Shown piece after piece: positions 1 through 5,729 of a stretch of 5,729 nucleotides of DNA. Origin of the DNA: Bacteriovoracaceae bacterium UBA1018. Lineage in GTDB: Bacteria > Bdellovibrionota > UBA1018. How positions within the stretch are numbered: position 1 is the stretch's first letter; every line of letters begins with the position of its first letter. Below the pieces are notes generated by a model. It had not been told where the DNA came from and ran no database searches. It worked only from the letters and a program-made list of their open reading frames with translations. The position numbers and the translations under genes were made by a program. The stretch is taken from positions 3,130 to 8,858 of the forward strand of contig DBAE01000254.1 of assembly GCA_002291495.1 (NCBI GenBank), given 5' to 3'.

Positions 1-202
1 CGCCTTCGAGAAATTCAACGCTTTGATTTCTTTGCTCGCAGTATTCGGTCGCTGCCTCGATGGCCTCTTCGGATTTGTTTCTTTCGATGTCCCGGACAAC
101 TGCTTTATTGAGTCCATCTTGTCCGGGTATGATTCGCACACTTGCTGTTGAGCAGCCTAAAGAGAGAGCTAAGGCTAAATTTGCGAACACATTTATTTTC
201 AT
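1..202 (-). CDS. Small putative lipoprotein, 3' end cut by window edge
   Basis: The reading frame is open from an ATG at 202 down to base 1, giving 67 residues before it leaves the window, so the C-terminus is missing. The N-terminus has a short hydrophobic stretch ending in LALSLGC-ST, which looks like a signal peptide followed by a lipobox with Cys17. The -3 position is Ser and -2 is Leu, so the box is not canonical, but Gly-Cys-Ser is typical. The mature part starts with a short beta-like segment (SVRIIPGQDG) and continues as a charged, probably helical stretch containing a Cys (EYCEQR). This resembles small proteobacterial lipoproteins of unknown function that I can recall only by their general pattern. 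No Shine-Dalgarno sequence is obvious upstream. Ser at +2 would favour outer-membrane sorting under the E. coli rule. The gene diverges from lgt. No function can be assigned. Confidence 0.7.
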   Translation of the reverse strand, partial: MKINVFANLALALSLGCSTASVRIIPGQDGLNKAVVRDIERNKSEEAIEAATEYCEQRNQSVEFLEG

Positions 203-226
203 ATTTAAATGGTCAAGTATCACGAG

Positions 227-238
227 CAAGCCGGCTTG
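227..238. promoter_or_regulatory. Perfect 12-bp palindrome between divergent genes
   Basis: CAAGCCGGCTTG reads the same on both strands with no central spacer. It is GC-rich within an otherwise AT-rich 87-bp spacer between the minus-strand lipoprotein gene and lgt. On the minus strand it lies between a weak -35-like TTGTTT (245-240) and a -10-like GATACT (221-216), an 18-bp spacing. An operator for a dimeric regulator is therefore possible. A loop-free palindrome would not form a good RNA hairpin without opening its centre, and no T-run follows, so a terminator is unlikely. No regulator is identified; the role is inferred from symmetry and position alone. Confidence 0.3.
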
Positions 239-289
239 AAAACAAATTAAATATTAAATGAATACATATGTTTATGTTAGCTTTAGTAA

Positions 290-1075
290 ATGCTCCTTTG
301 GAACGTAAAGCCGGAAATGATCAGCATTGGTCCCATTACTCTTCGCTGGTACGGGGTGCTCTTTGCTTGTGCCTTCGTGTATGGTCTACGATTTATTCGA
401 CAAGAATTTTCGAAAGAAAAGTTACCGGCTGAACTACCAGATCGACTTCTGATTTACATGATGGTGGGAACGATCGGGGGGGCACGACTTGGGCATACCC
501 TTTTTTATGAGCCACAAGTTTATCTTCCCGACCCACTTAGAATTCTGAAAGTGTGGGAAGGTGGACTGGCAAGTCACGGCGCCGCTATCGGAATAATCTT
601 GGCGCTCTGGCTCTTCTCAAAAAAGTACAAAGCAAAAGTTCCGTTTGTTTGGCTCTTGGATCGTATTGCAATTCCAGTCGCCTTCGCGGGATTTTTAATA
701 CGGCTTGGAAATCTTTTTAATTCAGAAATATTGGGCCGTCCCGCCGATGTTCCATGGGCCGTAGTTTTTACTCGAATCGATCAGATCCCTAGACATCCAA
801 CACAACTTTATGAATCACTGGCCTACTTATTTGTTTTTTTGGTAATTAGACTGAGTTATCGAAAATCCGAAGTTAGAAAGCGCCATGGGCTCATTTTTGG
901 AATGTTCTTAATCGGAATTTTTGCCTTCAGGTTGTTAATTGAGTTCTTCAAAGAAAATCAGGTCGCGTTTGAATCAGGACTCGCCTTTAATTTAGGTCAA
1001 CTCCTAAGTATGCCGCTGATTGCAGTGGGTGCTTGGATGATTTTTCGTGCAAATCGTAAAAAAGAGCTCTCCTAA
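290..1075 (+). CDS. lgt: Prolipoprotein diacylglyceryl transferase (Lgt)
   Basis: Lgt is an inner-membrane enzyme. It transfers the diacylglyceryl group of phosphatidylglycerol to the lipobox cysteine of prolipoproteins, the first step of lipoprotein maturation. The 261 residues match the family's usual size and show its landmarks in order: the N-terminal PEMISIGPITLRWYGVLFA (Tyr21), GGARLGHTLFYEP, the WEGGLASHG motif with His96, the signature region IRLGNLFNSEILGR (residues 137-150, with Arg138, Asn141, Asn144, Glu146), RHPTQLYES (168-176), and FRLLIEFFKENQ near the C-terminus (Arg214, Glu218). These correspond to the conserved Tyr, His, Arg and Asn residues of E. coli Lgt. Several hydrophobic segments fit a polytopic membrane protein. 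The ATG at 290 suits the family N-terminus (MLLWNVKPE); the next ATG (317) would cut into it. No clear ribosome binding site is visible. The gene appears monocistronic, since the bidirectional terminator begins inside its last codons. Confidence 0.97.
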   Translation: MLLWNVKPEMISIGPITLRWYGVLFACAFVYGLRFIRQEFSKEKLPAELPDRLLIYMMVGTIGGARLGHTLFYEPQVYLPDPLRILKVWEGGLASHGAAIGIILALWLFSKKYKAKVPFVWLLDRIAIPVAFAGFLIRLGNLFNSEILGRPADVPWAVVFTRIDQIPRHPTQLYESLAYLFVFLVIRLSYRKSEVRKRHGLIFGMFLIGIFAFRLLIEFFKENQVAFESGLAFNLGQLLSMPLIAVGAWMIFRANRKKELS

Positions 1076-1088
1076 GAGAGCTCTTTTT
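1059..1088. terminator. Bidirectional rho-independent terminator shared by lgt and the CBS gene
   Basis: A GAGCTCTC stem arm (1064-1071), the loop CTAA (1072-1075) and the matching GAGAGCTC arm (1076-1083) form a perfect 8-bp hairpin. A-runs on the left and T-runs on the right extend it to 13 paired bases (1059-1071 with 1076-1088). Read on the plus strand it ends in five T residues after the GC-containing stem. Read on the minus strand the left A-run (1058-1063) gives six T residues. It therefore has intrinsic terminator form in both directions, as expected between convergent genes whose stop codons are 16 bp apart. The lgt stop codon TAA (1073-1075) lies in the loop, and the last lgt codons form the left arm. 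Confidence 0.9.
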
Positions 1089-1091
1089 ACC

Positions 1092-1841
1092 TTAACCTAA
1101 TGCGATTGAGCTTACTTTTGCCGTCCAAGATTTGAAGTCAGATCTAGTACCAGCAATCAAACCCTTTGCTTTATTTTTGTAATGGCGAGCCTTCCTTGTC
1201 ACCAAGTGATTAGCCTCATTACTCAGGTGCACTGCTTGATCGCGGATAAGCGCTCTACGATGTTTTCCGCGTTGCGGATCCATCAAATACATCAATCCGG
1301 CGCCTAAAATGGCTCCGGCGAAGCTGCTAGCAACATATCCAAATGCAGAGGAGCTGATCTTGAGTTTGTTTCTAACATCAAAAAGCACTGAGTAGAGCCT
1401 TCGTTGTTGGTCGCTTGACTCATGGTAAGTCTCGGAAACACTTTTAGTGACTTCAGCTGTGAGTTTTTGATCTTGAGCAGCAGTAGCTAAATCGCCTAAG
1501 GATACAATACCGACCAACTTTTTGTTTTGATCGATGACGGGTAGGCGACGTACTTGTTTGTCTTTCATTATCGAAGCAACTTCTTCTATGCTTTGATTTT
1601 CGAAACAATAGTCAATTGGACTCGTCATTGCGTCTCTGACTAGAGCCGTGTTTGGATCATAGCCGGCCGATATTGAGCGGATTACAATATCCCTGTCAGT
1701 AACGAGACCGAGCAAGCGTTCACCATCACAAACAATAAGAGAACCAGCATCAATCTCATCCATAATGCTAGCGGCTGTTCGAAGATTTGCTGTCGGTTCG
1801 ACCACCTTTACGTTTGAAGTCATGATTTCTTTAATCTGCAT
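1092..1841 (-). CDS. Two-CBS-domain protein with C-terminal membrane segment and basic tail
   Basis: The 249-residue product begins with a pair of CBS domains, which usually bind adenosyl nucleotides and act as regulatory sensors. CBS1 covers about residues 8-58 (VKVVEPTANLRTAASIM, then GLVTDRDIVIR). CBS2 covers about 74-124 (SPIDYCFENQSIEEVASIM, then RRLPVIDQNKKLVGIVSLGDLA). A linker follows, then a small-residue-rich hydrophobic segment at about 166-187 (Ala, Gly, Ser, Leu) that should span or associate with a membrane. After it come MDPQRGKHRRALIRD and a basic helical tail to the end. The 'MDP-x-RG-x-x-RR' stretch after a glycine-rich membrane segment is a pattern I recall from proteins of unknown function, often beside BON domains. 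The start at 1841 is supported by AGAGGA upstream (TAGAGGAATTTATG on the minus strand). No catalytic domain is attached, so the regulated partner is unknown. It shares the terminator with lgt. Confidence 0.85.
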   Translation of the reverse strand: MQIKEIMTSNVKVVEPTANLRTAASIMDEIDAGSLIVCDGERLLGLVTDRDIVIRSISAGYDPNTALVRDAMTSPIDYCFENQSIEEVASIMKDKQVRRLPVIDQNKKLVGIVSLGDLATAAQDQKLTAEVTKSVSETYHESSDQQRRLYSVLFDVRNKLKISSSAFGYVASSFAGAILGAGLMYLMDPQRGKHRRALIRDQAVHLSNEANHLVTRKARHYKNKAKGLIAGTRSDFKSWTAKVSSIALG

Positions 1842-1947
1842 AAATTCCTCTAAGTTTAAGATTGCTGATCACAAACTCTGCAAATTCTATTCATCAAAAC
1901 TATGAAGTCGCTCGTGCTCTGCGGCATAAAGGTTGCGACAACAAGAG

Positions 1948-1953
1948 AAGAGG
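1948..1953 (+). promoter_or_regulatory. Ribosome binding site that sets the start at 1958
   Basis: GAAGAGG-type purine sequence (core AGAGG, 1949-1953) stands four bases before the ATG at 1958. It supports starting the small exported protein there and not at the upstream in-frame TTG at 1862. The ATG start also puts the basic MKR and hydrophobic signal sequence at the N-terminus. Confidence 0.6.
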
Positions 1954-1957
1954 TTTT

Positions 1958-2359
1958 ATGAAACGAGCAATAATTATTGGTAGTTGTGCGCTAATTCTTG
2001 GACTTGCTGAAATCAGTCCTAGCGATGCCTCATCTCGGTCATCTCTGGAAGATGATGGCGCTCCTTTAAAAGGGATAATTTCAGAAAATCGCGGCTTCTA
2101 TTTGGGTGGTGTAAATAGCCCTTCGGTGCCGGCAATGGAGGGATCTAATTTGGATGCTCCGCTAGCAATTGTTACCGCATTGTCAATTCTTGCATTGATT
2201 GGCGTCGGACCTATTGCATACTGGACCCAATTTGGAATGTCTCGTAAACAGGCGACCGCTTCAACGGGATCATCTAAACCATTGTATATTTTAGATAAAC
2301 CGATCAGCTCTGCACCTATGTTTCGACCTAGTGAAGGCGACAAGAAGAAAGCGGCATAA
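1958..2359 (+). CDS. Unrecognised exported or membrane protein, 133 residues
   Basis: I do not recognise this protein. From the ATG at 1958 it starts with a signal-peptide-like MKRAIIIGSCALILGLAEIS and a plausible cleavage after SDA (residue 24). A polar, Ser/Gly-rich stretch of about 40 residues follows (SRSSLEDDGAPLKG, then GFYLGGVNSP). A clear hydrophobic segment lies at about 66-88 (LDAPLAIVTALSILALIGVG plus IAYW), and the tail of about 40 residues ends in lysines (GDKKKAA). The likely topology is a cleaved signal peptide, a short periplasmic part, one membrane span and a cytoplasmic basic tail. The frame is open back to a TTG at 1862, but that 32-residue extension is polar and lacks its own ribosome binding site. 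The gene lies 84 bp upstream of the GT5-like gene on the same strand with no convincing terminator between, so they may be co-transcribed. Confidence 0.7.
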   Translation: MKRAIIIGSCALILGLAEISPSDASSRSSLEDDGAPLKGIISENRGFYLGGVNSPSVPAMEGSNLDAPLAIVTALSILALIGVGPIAYWTQFGMSRKQATASTGSSKPLYILDKPISSAPMFRPSEGDKKKAA

Positions 2360-2443
2360 GTTTAAAAGAAATCTTATATTAAGCTTAAATAAGGGCAAAT
2401 TTTTGCTGTCCTGTTGGCTGTTCGATGCTAAGTAAAGTCTCCG

Positions 2444-4225
2444 ATGTTGAGGACAGTTTTTGCTCAAATCACAGCCAGAATACTGGTTAAAATCGCGCCT
2501 TTCTTGGGATTATTACTAATCTTTTATATCCCCACATTTGCAGGTTCTGCCTTAGCAGATTCGATCCGCGTATTGGGCGTGTCTTTCGACTATCCTGGAA
2601 TCACGAATGATACATCAGGGTCCGAACAGTTTAAAAAAGACCTAGATTATCTCAACCGATCCGGCGGCTTCACTGCTGATCGGCTGGTGCCTTTTTATAA
2701 ACGATTGGATTACTATGGGCTTGATCTTGAGGTGGTGACCAAAATCCAGCTGCCAAAACAGAATGCCGCTTTTTCGATTTACCGATTAAAGGCCAACAAG
2801 AAGGGTCAAGAGCGCATAGAGAAACCTTATCGAGCTGATTTATTTTTTGTGAAGCATGAACCTGCTGCACATGAAGTCAATTTTTTTGACGATCTTTCTC
2901 CAACGTACCAAAAACAAATCCCTCATGCTGAGGCAGTCATGTCGGCGGTCGCAGTTGAGTTTGAGGCGCAGTTCCCTTATTCGATAGTCCAACTGCATGG
3001 AGCAAGTGTAGGTCTAGCAGCGCCTTTGTTTGATCTAAAGAAACAACGGGGTGAACGAACTCCGATAATCGTTGGCGATCTAAAAAGCCTTGAATACAAA
3101 AATTCACCGAGTGGAGGATTTTCACGAGACGTACTTTCTTGGATCGGGCTGGATGATCGCTACTTCACAGTAGATGGAGTGGAATTTTGGGGATCTGTAA
3201 GTCCTGTCAAAGCCATCATGAACTACGTGGACGGTTTTAAGTCTCCTGTATACCAGGATAGTCCATTTGAAGGATTTGGAGTTGAAGGAGTCCTAACTGA
3301 AAGGATTCGACAGTTTCATTCCTGGAAGAGTTCGTTTTCGATCACACAAGATCCTTGGTTGCCACACCGACCTACCCGAGATTACCGCTTTATTGCTGGT
3401 CCACCTAACTCCTCAGCCGGTAAAGATGGAAAAGCTTATCTCCAGTCTGAGTTTGGACTCACTCAGGATTCAGAAGCGGTTATCATCGTGCTGAGTGACC
3501 CGGTTTCAGTTGATAATGGATATCAGTATATCCCTGGAGCACTCGCTCATGCGCTCTATCATCATAATGTTCAGATCATTGTAATAGGCAGAGAAGGCCC
3601 TAACGATATCGAGAAAGAGTTATTCGAACTTGAAGAGCGTTATCCCAAAAAGTTTGAACGTCGAATGTACTCACCTGAGATAGAAAACACGGCAATTCGA
3701 GGAGCAGACTTTTATTTATCTGCTCCCCAGTTTCACGCACCGGGCTTAGGTGACTTAAAAGCAAAATCTGTCGGGACAGTACCTCTTGTCACCCTTGTAG
3801 ATGGCTATAGGCAACATGTCAGAGATGCAGTGGATGGACTGGTTGCGCAGGTTCAAACGGTGGATGCTGAGGGCGTTACGTATGTTCACATTGATGATAC
3901 TCGAGTGCAGCTGATCCAAATGATCGAGCGAGCCGTTGGAATCTATCGCCATAATCCAAAGAAGTATCGATCTCTGCAGCGGCAAGCCATGCAGAACGAG
4001 TCTTCTTGGTTTACACGGATTGAATCACAAAAAATCGAGTTTCGTTACTTGCAGATCAATGGTCCTGAAAAACTAAGGGCCCTGCTCACTCATGATGATT
4101 CGTTTATTTCAGAAACACTAGAAGAGTGGAGGAGGGGTTTAGCTCTTTCCGACTACCTGGTCACTGCTCTTGAAAAAGGTAGAGATCCAACTTGTGCGGG
4201 CGCGCTATCACCCGACGAGAACTAA
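2444..4225 (+). CDS. Exported, catalytically degenerate glycogen synthase-like (GT5) protein
   Basis: The 593-residue protein opens with a long signal peptide (basic region to about residue 16, hydrophobic 17-35, likely cleavage after SALA, residue 38). The rest follows the bacterial glycogen synthase GlgA, an ADP-glucose-using GT-B enzyme of family GT5. Seen in order: YSIVQLHGASVGLAAPLF (179-196, in place of the HDWH region), VDGVEFWGSVSPVKAIMNYVD (243-263), FEGFGVEGVLTERIRQ (275-290), QIIVIGREG (377-385), IRGADFYLSAPQFHAPGLGD (418-437), VGTVPLV (443-449), and a tail with YRSLQRQAMQNESSW (508-522) that matches the typical GlgA C-terminus. Catalytic positions are not kept. There is no N-terminal K-x-G-G-L, the Arg and Lys of S-R-L-x-x-Q-K-G are replaced in the LSDPVSVDNG loop (350-359), and the Glu of F-E-P-C-G-L is His431. 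I infer a non-enzymatic or altered role outside the cytoplasm, possibly glucan binding. ATG 2444 has no clear ribosome binding site. Confidence 0.75.
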   Translation: MLRTVFAQITARILVKIAPFLGLLLIFYIPTFAGSALADSIRVLGVSFDYPGITNDTSGSEQFKKDLDYLNRSGGFTADRLVPFYKRLDYYGLDLEVVTKIQLPKQNAAFSIYRLKANKKGQERIEKPYRADLFFVKHEPAAHEVNFFDDLSPTYQKQIPHAEAVMSAVAVEFEAQFPYSIVQLHGASVGLAAPLFDLKKQRGERTPIIVGDLKSLEYKNSPSGGFSRDVLSWIGLDDRYFTVDGVEFWGSVSPVKAIMNYVDGFKSPVYQDSPFEGFGVEGVLTERIRQFHSWKSSFSITQDPWLPHRPTRDYRFIAGPPNSSAGKDGKAYLQSEFGLTQDSEAVIIVLSDPVSVDNGYQYIPGALAHALYHHNVQIIVIGREGPNDIEKELFELEERYPKKFERRMYSPEIENTAIRGADFYLSAPQFHAPGLGDLKAKSVGTVPLVTLVDGYRQHVRDAVDGLVAQVQTVDAEGVTYVHIDDTRVQLIQMIERAVGIYRHNPKKYRSLQRQAMQNESSWFTRIESQKIEFRYLQINGPEKLRALLTHDDSFISETLEEWRRGLALSDYLVTALEKGRDPTCAGALSPDEN

Positions 4226-4269
4226 GATTCCCCTAGCATTTCTAATCTAACTCAAGTTTATTGAAGTTC

Positions 4270-4629
4270 ATGATCAATAGATTCATTCCACACCTAGGAT
4301 TGATTGGTACTTGTTCGGCATTGCTCCTCGCAGCCTGTTCTTCGACTAAACCGCACTTTGCCCCTAAGGGTGATGGTTATTTTGAGATCACGGCACTGAC
4401 CAAAGAAGATGTTTATCAAGTCAGCTATGAAGTTTGCCGCGGTATCCATCAATCGGGATATCAGATCATTTCCCCCTCTCATCTCCAACCCAACGAGATG
4501 TATGCAGGAGTGGTGCGTTGCAGTGGAAAAGTAGATCCTGTCCTCGAGCGTCAATATGCGGAATCTTCTAAAAAATTTTCCATTGTTGAAGGTTTAGGCG
4601 AGGAAAAGACTTACTTCGAAATTAAATAA
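4270..4629 (+). CDS. Small lipoprotein of unknown function
   Basis: From ATG 4270 the product has 119 residues. It begins MINRFIPHLG, continues with a hydrophobic core, and ends its signal in ALLLAAC-SS, a canonical lipobox with the modified cysteine at residue 22 and Ser at +2 (outer membrane by the E. coli rule). It is therefore a predicted Lgt substrate. The mature part has a beta-like opening (GDGYFEITALTKEDVYQVSYEVC) and two further cysteines (VC-R and VRC-SG) about 30 residues apart that could form a disulfide. The rest is polar, with a helical stretch (PVLERQYAESSKKF). I do not recognise the family. The frame also allows a TTG start at 4261, three codons earlier. ATG 4270 was preferred for codon type and a weak TGAAG at 4262-4266, but the choice is uncertain. 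The gene lies 44 bp after the GT5-like gene and 48 bp before the protease gene, all on the same strand. Confidence 0.8.
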   Translation: MINRFIPHLGLIGTCSALLLAACSSTKPHFAPKGDGYFEITALTKEDVYQVSYEVCRGIHQSGYQIISPSHLQPNEMYAGVVRCSGKVDPVLERQYAESSKKFSIVEGLGEEKTYFEIK

Positions 4630-4650
4630 TTCTAAATAATTTAAGTGCAT

Positions 4651-4675
4651 GATACCTCCGCTGATAAGGGGGATC
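4651..4675 (+). promoter_or_regulatory. Strong ribosome binding site of the protease gene, possibly in a hairpin
   Basis: AAGGGGGA (4666-4673) precedes the ATG at 4678 by four bases and is one base from the ideal AAGGAGG, so it fixes the protease start. Just upstream, GATACCTC (4651-4658) can pair with GGGGGATC (4668-4675), with one A-G mismatch and one G-T wobble, across a nine-base loop. The left arm continues into ACCTCC, which resembles the 16S rRNA anti-Shine-Dalgarno core. Such pairing could hide the site and lower translation. The ribosome binding site itself is clear; the regulatory hairpin is speculative. Confidence 0.5.
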
Positions 4676-4677
4676 GC

Positions 4678-5729
4678 ATGAATTATAGTTCGTCCATTTA
4701 CTTTGGTGTTGCAGCTTTACTCTTAACCTCATCTTCTCAAGTCCTAGGTGCATCACCTAAAGGTGTTGAGTTCGAAAAATTGTCACCTCATGCAAAAAAG
4801 GAACTGACTCGGTACCTGGGTACGCTCAATAAACGGCTGAGCTCAATGAGCGAAAGAGAACTTTTTAATCATTTTAGTTTCCAAGACGCTAAAGGAAATC
4901 GTTTTTCGTTCAAAACGACGGACTCACCAGAAGAATGGGCGCTTAAGGACTTAACTCAAGACGGTGTTGCTGGAACCAGCACTGAAAAAGCTTACGAAGA
5001 ATTATCTCTCACACGCCCCTCAAAACCTGTCCTAGTCGCCGTCATCGATAGTGGGATCGATATTAAGCATCCTGATTTGAAAAGTAAGATTTGGACCAAC
5101 CGAGCAGAAGCCGCGGGAACTCCCGGTGTAGATGACGATCAAAATGGATATATAGATGATGTGCATGGTTGGAACTTCTTAGGAAATTCGAAAGGTAAAA
5201 ACCTGATCGTTACTAATTATGAGGTTGATCGTGAATACGGTCGTCTGAGGAAGAAGAAGGCAGATGGAAAACTCAGTCCTGAGGAAGAAAAATATTTTGC
5301 CATCGTCAAAGCCGGACATTTGGCGCGACGTGGACCTATGAATGATCGGCTCGAATACTTAAATACAGTATTGACCCAGTATACGACCGCATTAGATGTA
5401 CTTCGCGCAGCAGGTTTGAAGGAAGAGAGTCTTGAAGCCGTAATGAAAATCGAATCTAGCGAACCTGCTGTTGTGGAAGCAAAAAAATTAGCGATTCGCT
5501 ATCTTTCTGAAGGCGCAACCACATCTCGAATTAAGATTACAATTGCAAACCTAGAGAAGCAGATCTCAGTCGCCTATAACCCCGATTTTGATCCAAGCTC
5601 GGTGATTGGCGATTCTGAAAAGCTGGATGAGGTGGGTTACGGAAATCCAGACGTGATTACCAAAAGCGCTTACCACGGAACTCATGTTTCGGGGATTATC
5701 GGGGCGGTCCGTAAAAATGGTTTTGGTAT
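4678..5729 (+). CDS. Subtilisin-like serine protease (S8), C-terminus beyond window
   Basis: The frame stays open from ATG 4678 to the window end, giving 350 residues. An N-terminal signal peptide (hydrophobic IYFGVAALLLTSSS, likely cleavage after VLGA, residue 25) indicates export. Residues of about 26-115 look like a propeptide or N-terminal extension. The catalytic Asp motif VLVAVIDSGIDIKHPDL carries Asp124, and the catalytic His motif YHGTHVSGIIGAVR carries His333. The Ser motif (G-T-S-M) would lie past the edge. Asp and His are about 209 residues apart, far more than the roughly 30-40 of compact subtilisins. The insert starts with GVDDDQNGYIDDVHGWNF (150-167), which contains a D-x-D-x-N-G-x-x-D calcium-loop-like pattern, and continues as a charged, largely helical region. 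This architecture resembles large secreted subtilases I recall from Bacteroidetes and delta-type bacteria. Its substrate is unknown; an extracellular, periplasmic or predatory proteolytic role is possible. Confidence 0.93.
   Translation, partial: MNYSSSIYFGVAALLLTSSSQVLGASPKGVEFEKLSPHAKKELTRYLGTLNKRLSSMSERELFNHFSFQDAKGNRFSFKTTDSPEEWALKDLTQDGVAGTSTEKAYEELSLTRPSKPVLVAVIDSGIDIKHPDLKSKIWTNRAEAAGTPGVDDDQNGYIDDVHGWNFLGNSKGKNLIVTNYEVDREYGRLRKKKADGKLSPEEEKYFAIVKAGHLARRGPMNDRLEYLNTVLTQYTTALDVLRAAGLKEESLEAVMKIESSEPAVVEAKKLAIRYLSEGATTSRIKITIANLEKQISVAYNPDFDPSSVIGDSEKLDEVGYGNPDVITKSAYHGTHVSGIIGAVRKNGFG

Noticed and set aside
1862..1957. In-frame extension of the small exported protein from a TTG start at 1862
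   Set aside because: It would put a polar 32-residue stretch before an obvious signal sequence, has no ribosome binding site, and would start only 21 bases from the divergent CBS gene. The ATG at 1958 has AGAGG at a fitting distance.
2098..2343. Open frame of 81 codons on the minus strand
   Set aside because: It lies wholly inside the plus-strand exported protein gene, has no recognisable domain or ribosome binding site, and looks like a shadow frame.
2357..2387. Inverted repeat TAAGTTTAA / TTAAGCTTA after the stop of the small exported protein
   Set aside because: The nine-pair stem is almost all A-T with one wobble, the loop is 13 bases, and no T-run follows directly, so it is not a credible intrinsic terminator.
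2403..2431. Promoter-like TTGCTG with a -10 candidate TGCTAA before the GT5-like gene
   Set aside because: The -10 candidate matches the consensus at too few positions, and the leader would be only a few bases, so I do not annotate it.
2670..3985. Three minus-strand open frames of 62 to 76 codons inside the GT5-like gene
   Set aside because: The opposite frame has convincing family-level homology along its length, and these frames have no recognisable motifs.
4294..4554. Minus-strand open frame of 86 codons
   Set aside because: It is antisense to the lipoprotein gene, which has a canonical lipobox; the antisense product has no signal, domain or start context.

Overview
The window reads like a piece of a moderately AT-rich (about 44% GC by eye) Gram-negative chromosome. 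The genes are densely packed, and many encode exported products: two lipoproteins, a protein with a signal peptide and a membrane segment, a secreted GT5-like protein and a secreted subtilase. The protein styles fit a predatory or free-living delta-type proteobacterium such as Bdellovibrionota. That is an inference from gene character only; there is no rRNA or strong taxonomic marker here. I see no mobile element, CRISPR array, tRNA or rRNA, and no gene-free stretch longer than about 120 bases.

Left part (1-1841). A lipoprotein gene runs off the left edge on the minus strand. It diverges from lgt (prolipoprotein diacylglyceryl transferase, plus strand) across an 87-bp spacer that holds a perfect 12-bp palindrome. 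lgt converges on a minus-strand gene for a two-CBS-domain protein fused to a C-terminal membrane segment and basic tail. The two genes share one compact bidirectional terminator, and the lgt stop codon lies in its loop.

Right part (1958-5729). Four plus-strand genes follow: an unrecognised 133-residue protein with a signal peptide and one later membrane segment; a 593-residue protein that follows the glycogen synthase (GT5) fold along most of its length but carries a signal peptide and lacks the catalytic residues; a small lipoprotein; and the first 350 residues of an S8 serine protease with about 200 residues between its catalytic Asp and His. Gaps of 84, 44 and 48 bp (with the starts chosen here) and a common strand make partial co-transcription plausible, but no promoter is convincing.

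Functional links are limited. Lgt would modify the two lipoproteins encoded here, as it does all lipoproteins in the cell, so that adjacency need not mean anything. The main item of interest is the exported, apparently non-catalytic glycogen synthase homolog, next to an unknown exported or membrane protein.
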